From Janthinobacterium lividum (GTDB lineage Bacteria; Pseudomonadota; Gammaproteobacteria; Burkholderiales; Burkholderiaceae_D), in assembly GCF_034424625.1 (NCBI RefSeq), contig NZ_CP139976.1, positions 5,270,001 through 5,334,000 on the forward strand: 64,000 nt of DNA, given 5' to 3'. The notes beneath the pieces were generated by a model. It had not been told where the DNA came from, did no database searches, and saw only the letters and a program-made list of their open reading frames with translations. This document shows positions 27,611 through 37,504 of the stretch, piece after piece. The stretch's first letter is position 1, and the number at the start of each line of letters is the position of its first letter. Made by a program: the position numbers and the translations under genes.

Positions 27611-27649
27611 GGTTTGCTGCAAATTAAAGCCTTGACCGTGTTGCAAACC
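27611..27649. promoter_or_regulatory. Inverted repeat GGTTTGC...GCAAACC in the jqsA-jqsS divergent region
   Basis: Perfect 7-bp arms at 27611-27617 and 27643-27649, 25 bases apart, in the 152-bp space between the divergent jqsA and jqsS starts. The near arm is 20 bases before the jqsA ATG, so it lies in the jqsA leader or promoter. It could be a regulator-binding site or an mRNA hairpin. Confidence 0.4.
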
Positions 27650-27743
27650 CATCCATTGACGTATATCAATGTCCGACGAGATAACCGTTCAACCAGGAAA
27701 ATTTACGCGATGATAATGTTCTAAAGAGAATCTAGGCAGAGTC

Positions 27744-29042
27744 ATGACGCAGCAATTGCAAGGACGATGGACACACTGGCGCAGGCGCCTGCTCCATTCG
27801 CTGCTGCATGAGCGCGTGCCGCATGAGGACCTGGCCGGCCGGGTCGCCATGCTGGCCGCCGTGGGCACGGTGGCGATGCCGCTGTACTACCTGCTGTGGC
27901 ATTACTTTTTTCCGCAAGCCTATGAAAACCTGACCCTGCGCCTGACGGGCGTGGGCATTTGCATGGCTGGCCTGTTTGCCCGCCGCTTCTCGGTCCGCTG
28001 GCTGTCGCGTTACCTGCTGTTCGCGCTCAGCTACATCCTGCCCTTCTTCTTTACTTTCATGTTTTTGATGAACCATGCGTCGTCCATCTGGAGCGAATCG
28101 CTGCTGATCGGCCTGGTCGTGCTGTTTCATTTCGAAACGAAACTGGCGTGCTGCGCCTACCTGATCGGCACCAGCGCCGCCTGCCTCGCCGTCATTCTGC
28201 AAGGGGAAGGCGGCTTCCTGCTGCAACGTGAAGTGCTGCAGCAACTGCCCGTGCACTGGTTCACCATTGCCGCGCTGTCCGTGGTGAAAGTGGGCAGCAA
28301 GGTGCTGGAACTGGAACGGCTGGCAGGCCTGGCGGCCGGGCTCGGTTCCGTGGCGCACGAGCTGCGCACGCCGCTGACCAGCGTGGAAGCCAATGTGCGG
28401 GGCATGCGCCGGCTGCTGCCGCAGCTGGCCGACCAGGCGGACGACATGCCCCCGTTGCAGGAAGCCCTGTCGCGCATCCAGTTCGAAGTGCGCCACATGC
28501 ATCACATGATCGATCTGTTCCTGATGAGCGCCAGTGCCGTGAACCGCAACCTCCAGCCTAGCCAGGCGCTATCGATGCTGGAGATGGTGAACTCCGTGCT
28601 CAAGCGCTACCCATTTACCAGCAACAGCCAGCGCAGCAGCGTCAAGGTGGACGTGCGTGCCGACTTCCAGTTCGCCGGCCAGGACGAACTGTGCGTGGTG
28701 ATCCTGCTGAATCTGCTGAGAAACGCGCTGAAAGCCATCCAGCGGGCAGGCAAGGGACGCGTGCGCATCATCATCGACGGCGCCCGCCCCGTGCCCAGGC
28801 TGCTGTTCATCGATACGGGCTGCGGCATCGCGAAGAACCGCCTGCCACTGATCTTCGAGCGTTTTTACTCCTATCCCGTACATAACGGCAGCGGCATCGG
28901 CCTGGCCCTGTGCCGGCAGATCGTCACCGCCTGGCAGGCGCGCATCCGCTGCGTGTCGCGCGAGCATGCCTATGCGATTTTCATCCTGGAATTCCCCCAG
29001 CCCGTGCCTGCCCGCTTCCAACCCTCTTCCCCCGCAAGGTGA
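27744..29042 (+). CDS. jqsS: Quorum-sensing sensor histidine kinase JqsS
   Basis: 432 residues. About six hydrophobic segments in residues 33-185 form a membrane sensor without a sizeable periplasmic domain, as in CqsS and LqsS. The HisKA motif is GSVAHELRTPLTSVEANV, with phospho-His at 205. The ATPase domain has NLLRNALKAIQRAG (N box), FIDTGCGIAKN (G1) and GSGIGLALCRQIV (G2). Divergent from jqsA and 3 bp from jqsR. It is expected to sense the JqsA product; in the Vibrio and Legionella systems the signal reduces kinase output. Confidence 0.92.
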   Translation: MTQQLQGRWTHWRRRLLHSLLHERVPHEDLAGRVAMLAAVGTVAMPLYYLLWHYFFPQAYENLTLRLTGVGICMAGLFARRFSVRWLSRYLLFALSYILPFFFTFMFLMNHASSIWSESLLIGLVVLFHFETKLACCAYLIGTSAACLAVILQGEGGFLLQREVLQQLPVHWFTIAALSVVKVGSKVLELERLAGLAAGLGSVAHELRTPLTSVEANVRGMRRLLPQLADQADDMPPLQEALSRIQFEVRHMHHMIDLFLMSASAVNRNLQPSQALSMLEMVNSVLKRYPFTSNSQRSSVKVDVRADFQFAGQDELCVVILLNLLRNALKAIQRAGKGRVRIIIDGARPVPRLLFIDTGCGIAKNRLPLIFERFYSYPVHNGSGIGLALCRQIVTAWQARIRCVSREHAYAIFILEFPQPVPARFQPSSPAR

Positions 29043-29045
29043 CGC

Positions 29046-30053
29046 ATGCAACTGCCCGTCTACACCCATCCGACCCTGACCGTATTGATCGACGACAGCG
29101 ATTCCTTCCTGAAAAGCCTGGCGTTCCAGCTCGATCCCGGCTTGGCGCGCAAGACCTTCCACGACACCAGCAGCGCCCTGCACTGGTTGCGCCAGAGCGC
29201 GCAGCCGGGCGAAACGCCGCTGCACGTCAACTTCGACACGCAAAACCTGCCGCCCGACCAGTGCAACGTGGCGCTCGACATCGAACGCATCTGGCGCATC
29301 AGCGGCCAGGCGCAGCGCTTTGCCGTGCCCTCCGTGCTGGTGGTCGATTATTCGATGCCGCAGATGAATGGTCTGGAATTTTGCCAGGCCGTGCGCGACT
29401 TGCCGTGCAAGAAGATTCTATTTACGGGCGCGGCCGATGAAAAAGTGGCCGTGACGGCCTTCAACCGGGGCTTGATCGACCGCTACATCAAGAAGAGCGA
29501 CGACGATGCGCTCGACATCCTGGAACAGGAAATCGTTGCCCTGCAGCGCGAATTCTTCCTGCAGCAATCGGAAACCGTGCGCGACTTGCTGATGCTGCAC
29601 GACTACAGTTTCCTGCAAGACGAAGCGCTGGCCGCCGTCGTGCACGAGCTGTGCCAGCGCCATGGCTTTGTCGAATACTATATTTTCCCCAATCCCAGCG
29701 GCATCCTGTTCTTCACGCGCGAAGGCCACGCCAAGCTGATGATCATCGAGACGGAACGCAGCCTGCATACGCAGTACGAAATGGCGCGCGACAGCGACGC
29801 GCCCGAGTCACTGCTGCTGGCCCTGCTGGAAATGCGCGTGATTCCCTACTTCTCCGACGCCGACAGCGACGGCATGTACGCGGCGCAGATCGGCGAAAAC
29901 TGGTTCCGCTACTGCGCCGCGCCCACCATCTGCCTGGGCCGCATGACGTATTTCTGGGCCCTGTTCGACGTGCCGGCGCACCAGTTGGGGCAGCCGGTGA
30001 TGTCCTACGCGCAATTTCTGCGGGCGGGCGCAGGCGATAGCGTCAGCGCTTAA
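29046..30053 (+). CDS. jqsR: Response regulator JqsR (LqsR-like)
   Basis: 335 residues. The receiver domain shows the acidic pair D16/D17 (LIDDSD), the phospho-acceptor D101 in VLVVDYSMPQMNGLEF, the switch Thr in LFTGAAD and the Lys in YIKKSD. About 84 residues separate the acidic pair from D101, against roughly 45 in ordinary receivers, so there is an insertion. The last 190 residues show no DNA-binding helix-turn-helix and resemble the C-terminal part of LqsR. Starts 3 bp after jqsS stop. Its output mechanism is not apparent. Confidence 0.9.
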   Translation: MQLPVYTHPTLTVLIDDSDSFLKSLAFQLDPGLARKTFHDTSSALHWLRQSAQPGETPLHVNFDTQNLPPDQCNVALDIERIWRISGQAQRFAVPSVLVVDYSMPQMNGLEFCQAVRDLPCKKILFTGAADEKVAVTAFNRGLIDRYIKKSDDDALDILEQEIVALQREFFLQQSETVRDLLMLHDYSFLQDEALAAVVHELCQRHGFVEYYIFPNPSGILFFTREGHAKLMIIETERSLHTQYEMARDSDAPESLLLALLEMRVIPYFSDADSDGMYAAQIGENWFRYCAAPTICLGRMTYFWALFDVPAHQLGQPVMSYAQFLRAGAGDSVSA

Positions 30054-30055
30054 GA

Positions 30056-32587
30056 CTAGCCTTCCCGCAAGGTCTGCAGGGGAGGATGTTTCAGCACGTT
30101 ACGCAAGCCCAGCCAGCCGCCGGCAATCGCGCACAGGGCACCGGCCAGCAAACCAAAGGCCCACACGCCGGGCGCGAAGCTCCAGGCGAACTTGAACTGG
30201 TACGTGGCCAGCGCCCAGCCCATGGCGGCCGCGCCCGATGCCGCCAGCAAGCCGGCCAGGGCGCCGACGAGCGAAAACTCGATCAACTGGGCCTGCGCCA
30301 GCTGGCGCCGCGTGGCGCCCAGCGCGCGCAGCAGTCCCGCTTCGCGCGTGCGCTCGTCCTGCGAGCCCATCAGGGCCGCATACAGCACCAGCAAGCCCGA
30401 TGCCAGCGTGAAGGCAAACAGGAATTCCACGGCCGTGACCACCTGGTCCAGCACGCCCTGGATTTGCTTGAGCACGCCGCCCACGTCGACCACCGTCAGG
30501 TTCGGATAATCGCGCAGCAAGGCATTGCCCAGGTCCGCCTGCGCGGGCGGCAGGTGAAAGGCCGTGATCCACGTCTGCGGCGTGTCCGCCATCGCGGCCG
30601 GATTGATGATGACAAAGAAATTGACGCGCATCGAGCCCCATTCCAGCTTGCGCAAGCTGGTAATGGCCGCTTCCACGGGCTGGCCGGCGATGTCGAAGCG
30701 CAGCTTGTCGCCCAGTTTCAGTTTCAATGTCTTGGCGATGCCCTCCTCCACCGATGCCTCGGCCGGCGCACCGGGCCCATTGCCGAACCACTTGCCGGCG
30801 ACCAGCTTGTTTTCTTCCTGCATCGTGGCCATCGTCGACAGGTTGAATTCGCGGTCGGCCAGGCCCTTGGCCCGGTCATCCTCGTAGGTGGTTTCCGTGA
30901 TGGCGTTGCCATTCACGGCCACCAAACGCCCGCGTATCATCGGATACAAGGGCGCGTTGGCCACGCCGGCCTGGGCCAGGCGCGCGGCGATCGGCTCTTT
31001 CTGTTCCGGCAGGATATTGATCATGAAGCGGTTCGGCGCGTCCGGCGGCGTGGCATTGCGCCAGGCCACCATCAGGTCGCCGCGCACCACCGTCAGCAGC
31101 AGCAAGGCCATCAGGCCCAGCGCCAGCGACACCACCTGGATGACGGTGGCGCCCGGGCGGCGCTGCAGGGAAGTGACGGCAAAACGCCAGCCCTGGTGAT
31201 TGAAGGCGCCGCGCAGGGTTTTCAGCGAGCGGATGCCCAGCCAGCCGGCTAGGCCGAACAGGGCGAAACCGCCGAGGAAGCCGGCCGCCGTCAGCAGCGC
31301 CAGTTTCACGTCGCCCGCCTGCCACAACAGCAGCACGACGAAGGCGGCGATGCCCAGGCCGTACGTGGCCACGGCCAGCGCCTGCGGCGGCTCCTGTTCG
31401 CGGCGGATCACGCGGTTATGGGGAACATTGCGCAACTGCAAAATCGGCGGCAGGGCAAAGCCCAGCAGCAACAGCATGCCGGTGGCCACGCCCTGCAGCG
31501 CGGGCAGCATGGAGACGGACGGCAAGTCGCTCTGCACCAGCTTGCCCAACAGCTCCAGCAATACCAGGTGGCCGCCGAAGCCCACCATCACGCCGACCAC
31601 GCTGCCGGCCAGGCCAACGAGCAGGAATTCGATCACGTACATGGCCGTGACCTGGTTTTGCGTCAAGCCCAGGCAGCGCAGCATGGCGCAGGCGTCCAGG
31701 TGGCGCAGCATGAAGCGGCGCGCCGCCATGGCCACGGCGACGGCCGCCAGCATGGCCGACAGCAAGCCGACGAGCGACAGGAAACGGTCGGCGCGGTCCA
31801 GGGTCGACTGCATCTGCGGACTGCCCGATTCCAGCGACTCGATGCGCACGCCCTTGATGGCCTGCGTCTTGATCTGGCTTTCCAGCCAGGTTTGATATTG
31901 CGCAAGCTCGGCCGCCTTAGCGGGTGGAGCCGACAGCAGCAGCCGGTATGACACGCGCGAACCGTTCTGCACCAGCGCCGTGGCGGCAAGATCACTGAGG
32001 GGCAGCATCACGCGCGGCGCGAAATTGAGGAAGGAGGCGCCGCGGTCCGGCTCGCTGGCGATCAGTTGCGTGACCGTAAATGCCTTGTCGCCCAGGGTCA
32101 GGGTGTCGCCCAGCCTGGCGTTCAGGCTGGACAGGATGGCCGCATCGACCCACAGGGTGCCGGGCGCCGGCACCTGGTCGGTTGGCCGTCCCACGGCATC
32201 CTGCGCCTCGCTCGGTTTGGTCGTGATTTTCAGCTTGCCCCGCTGCGGGTAGCCGGGCGAGACGGCCTTGATGGACGCCAGCTGCGACAGCGACTGTTCG
32301 CCCTCGCCCGCCTGCGCCATGCTGGGAAACGTCACCGTGTCGGCCAGGAGGAAGCCGCGCTTCTGCGCTTCCGCGCGCCATGCGGCATTGACGGGCTGGT
32401 CGGCGCTGATGACCAGGTCGGCCCCCAGCAACTGGTGCGCGTCGCGGTTCAGGCCCGCGCGCAGGCGGTCGACGAAGAAACCCACGGCCGACAGGGCCGC
32501 CACGGCGACGATCAGCGCGACGAGCAGGAAACGCAGTTGCCCGGCGCGCCAGTCGCGGCCGGTCATTTTCAGGGAGAGGCGGAACAT
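30056..32587 (-). CDS. FtsX-family ABC transporter permease (YbbP-like)
   Basis: 843 residues. The protein has an N-terminal membrane segment (FLLVALIVAVAALSAVGFFVD), a large extracytoplasmic domain to about residue 265, then two FtsX domains with clusters of membrane helices (about 265-480 and 715-835), including AARRFMLRHLDACAMLRCLG and DERTREAGLLRALGATRRQL. The YbbAP and LolCDE relatives handle lipids or lipoproteins. No ATPase partner is next to it, which is odd for the family. Convergent with jqsR, only 2 bp between stops. Confidence 0.85.
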   Translation of the reverse strand: MFRLSLKMTGRDWRAGQLRFLLVALIVAVAALSAVGFFVDRLRAGLNRDAHQLLGADLVISADQPVNAAWRAEAQKRGFLLADTVTFPSMAQAGEGEQSLSQLASIKAVSPGYPQRGKLKITTKPSEAQDAVGRPTDQVPAPGTLWVDAAILSSLNARLGDTLTLGDKAFTVTQLIASEPDRGASFLNFAPRVMLPLSDLAATALVQNGSRVSYRLLLSAPPAKAAELAQYQTWLESQIKTQAIKGVRIESLESGSPQMQSTLDRADRFLSLVGLLSAMLAAVAVAMAARRFMLRHLDACAMLRCLGLTQNQVTAMYVIEFLLVGLAGSVVGVMVGFGGHLVLLELLGKLVQSDLPSVSMLPALQGVATGMLLLLGFALPPILQLRNVPHNRVIRREQEPPQALAVATYGLGIAAFVVLLLWQAGDVKLALLTAAGFLGGFALFGLAGWLGIRSLKTLRGAFNHQGWRFAVTSLQRRPGATVIQVVSLALGLMALLLLTVVRGDLMVAWRNATPPDAPNRFMINILPEQKEPIAARLAQAGVANAPLYPMIRGRLVAVNGNAITETTYEDDRAKGLADREFNLSTMATMQEENKLVAGKWFGNGPGAPAEASVEEGIAKTLKLKLGDKLRFDIAGQPVEAAITSLRKLEWGSMRVNFFVIINPAAMADTPQTWITAFHLPPAQADLGNALLRDYPNLTVVDVGGVLKQIQGVLDQVVTAVEFLFAFTLASGLLVLYAALMGSQDERTREAGLLRALGATRRQLAQAQLIEFSLVGALAGLLAASGAAAMGWALATYQFKFAWSFAPGVWAFGLLAGALCAIAGGWLGLRNVLKHPPLQTLREG

Positions 32588-32611
32588 GGGCGGCGGGTCT
32601 TTATGAAGATG

Positions 32612-34240
<1,629 letters not shown>

Positions 34241-36163
34241 ATGACCATTTTTGATAACTATGCAGCACGCTACGAGCGCACCCGCGAAGAGGAAATGTCG
34301 CTCACCGAATACCTGGCCCTGTGCAAGAAGGACAAGCTGACCTATGCCAGCGCGCCCGAACGCATGCTGGCCGCCATCGGCGAGCCGCAACTGGTCGACA
34401 CGCGCAACGACACGCGCTTGTCGCGCATCTTCGCCAACAAGATCATCAAGATCTATCCCGCCTTCCGCGAGTTCTACGGCACCGAGGAAGTCATCGAGCA
34501 AGTCGTCTCGTATTTCCGCCACGCGGCGCAAGGCCTGGAAGAACGCAAGCAGATCCTGTATCTGCTGGGGCCTGTCGGCGGCGGCAAATCGTCGATCGCG
34601 GAAAAGCTCAAGTCGCTGATGGAGCATGTGCCCTTCTATTGCCTGAAAGGCTCGCCCGTCAACGAATCGCCGCTGGGCCTGTTCAACGAGGAAGAGGACG
34701 GCACCATCCTGGAAGAGGATTACGGCATCCCGCGCCGCTACCTGCGCAACATCCCCAGCCCGTGGGCCGTGAAGCGCCTGCATGAATACAATGGCGATAT
34801 CAACCAGTTCCGCGTCGTCAAGCGCTACCCGTCCGTGCTGAAACAGATCGCCATCTCGAAAACGGAGCCGGGCGACGAAAACAACCAGGATATTTCTTCG
34901 CTGGTGGGCAAGGTCGACATCCGCAAGCTGGAAGACTATGCGCAGGACGACCCGGACGCCTACAGCTATTCGGGCGGCCTGTGCCTGGCCAACCAGGGCT
35001 TGATGGAATTCGTGGAAATGTTCAAGGCGCCGATCAAGGTCTTGCATCCGCTGCTGACGGCCACGCAGGAAGGCAACTACAAGGGCACGGAAGGCTTCGG
35101 CGCGATTCCGTTCGACGGCATCATCCTGGCCCACTCGAACGAGTCGGAATGGAAGACCTTCAAGAACAACCGCAACAACGAGGCGTTTCTTGACCGTATC
35201 TATATAGTCAAGGTGCCGTATTGCCTGCGCGTCTCCGATGAAATCAAGATCTACGACAAGCTGGTGGCCAATTCCTCGCTGGTCAAGGCCCCATGCGCGC
35301 CCGGCACCCTGCGCATGATGGCGCAGTTCGCCATCCTGTCGCGCCTGAAAGACCCGGAAAACTCCAGCATCTTTTCGAAGATGCTCGTCTACGATGGCGA
35401 GAACCTCAAGGATACGGACCCGAAAGCCAAGTCCATGCACGAATACGTCGATTACGCGGGCGTGGACGAAGGCATGAACGGCTTGTCGACGCGCTTTGCC
35501 TTCAAGATCCTGTCAAAAGTGTTCAACTTTGACAATTCCGAAGTGGCCGCCAATCCCGTGCATCTATTATATGTACTGGAACAGCAGGTCGAGCGCGAGC
35601 AATTCGCGCCGGAACTCGAGCAGCGCTACTTCTCCTATATCAAGGAGCACCTGGCGCAGCGCTATGTGGAATTCATCGGCAAGGAGATCCAGACGGCTTA
35701 CCTGGAAAGCTATTCGGAATACGGACAGAACATCTTCGACCGCTATGTGACGTTTGCCGATTTCTGGATACAGGACCAGGAATACCGCGATCCGGACACG
35801 GGCGAAAGTTTCGACCGCGAATCGCTGAACAATGAACTGGAAAAGATCGAGAAGCCGGCGGGCATTTCCAATCCGAAGGATTTCCGCAATGAAATCGTGA
35901 ACTTCGGCTTGCGCGCGCGGGCCTCGAACGGCGGCAAGAATCCCGCCTGGACCAGTTATGAAAAGTTCCGCACCGTGATTGAAAAGAAAATGTTTTCGAA
36001 TACGGAGGAATTGCTGCCCGTGATTTCCTTCAATGCCAAGGCCAGCGCCGACGATGCCAACAAGCACGCCGACTTCGTGGCCCGCATGGTGGAAAAAGGC
36101 TATACGGCCAAGCAGGTACGCCTGTTATGCGAATGGTACTTGCGCGTACGCAAGTCGTCATAG
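34241..36163 (+). CDS. prkA: Serine protein kinase PrkA (YeaG)
   Basis: 640 residues, standard for the family. The N-terminal AAA+-like part has the P-loop GPVGGGKSSIAEKL near residue 110 and Walker B FDGIILAHSNESEW. The C-terminal part belongs to the PrkA kinase-like domain. An aaagga site lies 8 bases before the ATG (MTIFDNYAARYERTREEE). In enterobacteria this protein acts with YeaH in nitrogen starvation and general stress. First gene of the operon prkA-yeaH-ycgB. Confidence 0.96.
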   Translation: MTIFDNYAARYERTREEEMSLTEYLALCKKDKLTYASAPERMLAAIGEPQLVDTRNDTRLSRIFANKIIKIYPAFREFYGTEEVIEQVVSYFRHAAQGLEERKQILYLLGPVGGGKSSIAEKLKSLMEHVPFYCLKGSPVNESPLGLFNEEEDGTILEEDYGIPRRYLRNIPSPWAVKRLHEYNGDINQFRVVKRYPSVLKQIAISKTEPGDENNQDISSLVGKVDIRKLEDYAQDDPDAYSYSGGLCLANQGLMEFVEMFKAPIKVLHPLLTATQEGNYKGTEGFGAIPFDGIILAHSNESEWKTFKNNRNNEAFLDRIYIVKVPYCLRVSDEIKIYDKLVANSSLVKAPCAPGTLRMMAQFAILSRLKDPENSSIFSKMLVYDGENLKDTDPKAKSMHEYVDYAGVDEGMNGLSTRFAFKILSKVFNFDNSEVAANPVHLLYVLEQQVEREQFAPELEQRYFSYIKEHLAQRYVEFIGKEIQTAYLESYSEYGQNIFDRYVTFADFWIQDQEYRDPDTGESFDRESLNNELEKIEKPAGISNPKDFRNEIVNFGLRARASNGGKNPAWTSYEKFRTVIEKKMFSNTEELLPVISFNAKASADDANKHADFVARMVEKGYTAKQVRLLCEWYLRVRKSS

Positions 36164-36235
36164 CGCGGACAGCGAAGGCGCGCTCCCGCCCGATGGATGG
36201 CGGGGCGCGCGAGACGAGAGGCAAGGAGGCACCCT

Positions 36236-37504
36236 TTGACATATCTCATCGACAGGCGCTTGCAAAGCAAGAATAAATCCGCCGTCAACCGCGAGCGTTT
36301 CCTGCGGCGTTACAAGGGCCAGATCAAGGATGCCGTGGGGCGTGCCATCAAGGGGCGCTCGATCACGGACGTCGAGAATGGCGAGAAGGTCAGCATCCCC
36401 GTCAAGGACGTGGGCGAACCATCGTTCGGCCACGCGCATGGCGGCGTATGGGAAGTGGTCAATCCCGGCAACAAGGAATACCTGAAAGGCGACCAGATCG
36501 CCCGGCCGAAAGGCGGCGGTGGCGGCGGGCGGGGCAAGGCGGGCAATAGCGACGAGACGACGGAAGACGATTTCATCTTTGAATTGTCGCGCGAAGAATT
36601 CATGAATTATTTCTTCGAGGACCTGGAATTGCCGCATATGGTGAAAACCCAGCTGACGGCCACCACGGAATTCAAGAACCAGCGCGCCGGCTACAATATG
36701 TCGGGCACGCCATCGAACATCCATGTGCTGCGTTCCTTGCGCGGCGCGCTGGGACGGCGCATCGCCGTCGGCGGCGGCGCCCGCAAGCAACTGGCGCAGG
36801 CCGAGGAAGACCTGGCCGAACTGCTGCACGAAGGCGCGCCCGACAGCGACCCGCTGGTGACGGAACTGCGCCGCCTGATCCACCACCTGCACACGCGCCT
36901 GCTGGCCATTCCCTTCATCGACCCGTTCGACTTGCGCTACAGCAACCGCGTCAAGGTACCCAAGCCGATGACGCAAGCCGTCATGTTCTGCATCATGGAC
37001 GTGTCCGGCTCCATGGACGAGTCGCGCAAGGACACGGCCAAGCGCTTCTTCATCCTGTTATATCTGTTCCTCAAGCGCGTCTACGACAAGATCGAAGTCG
37101 TCTTCATCCGTCACCATACGGCGGCGGCCGAAGTGGACGAGCATGAATTCTTCAATTCGCGCGAGTCGGGCGGCACCGTCGTATCCTCCGCCCTGCACTT
37201 GCTCAACACCATCATCGACGAGCGCTATGGCGCCGGGCAATGGAACAGCTATGTGGCGCAGGCGTCCGACGGCGACAACTGGGACAACGATTCCGTGCTG
37301 TGCCGCCAGTTGCTGATCAACACCATCATGCCCAAGGTGCAGTACTACACCTATGTCGAGATCACGGATGGCCCGCAGCAAAACCTGTGGGAGCAATACG
37401 CGGGCGTGCTCGACCATCACGCCCATTTCGCCATGCAAAAGATCGTCACGCCGGCCGATATCTACCCGGTCTTCCGCGAACTGTTCAAGAAACAGGTGAA
37501 ATGA
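36236..37504 (+). CDS. yeaH: YeaH/YhbH family protein (DUF444), TTG start
   Basis: 422 residues. The family N-terminus is (M)TYLIDRRLQSKNKSAVNRER, which begins at a TTG at 36236 preceded by AAGGAGG with 6 bases of spacing, so this start is chosen over the ATG at 36197. The core contains the von Willebrand-like segment FCIMDVSGSMDESRKDTAKRF (a D-x-S-x-S metal site) and a Gly-rich linker near residue 100. It works with PrkA in stress signalling; the biochemical role is unknown. It overlaps ycgB by 4 bp (ATGA). Confidence 0.95.
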   Translation: MTYLIDRRLQSKNKSAVNRERFLRRYKGQIKDAVGRAIKGRSITDVENGEKVSIPVKDVGEPSFGHAHGGVWEVVNPGNKEYLKGDQIARPKGGGGGGRGKAGNSDETTEDDFIFELSREEFMNYFFEDLELPHMVKTQLTATTEFKNQRAGYNMSGTPSNIHVLRSLRGALGRRIAVGGGARKQLAQAEEDLAELLHEGAPDSDPLVTELRRLIHHLHTRLLAIPFIDPFDLRYSNRVKVPKPMTQAVMFCIMDVSGSMDESRKDTAKRFFILLYLFLKRVYDKIEVVFIRHHTAAAEVDEHEFFNSRESGGTVVSSALHLLNTIIDERYGAGQWNSYVAQASDGDNWDNDSVLCRQLLINTIMPKVQYYTYVEITDGPQQNLWEQYAGVLDHHAHFAMQKIVTPADIYPVFRELFKKQVK

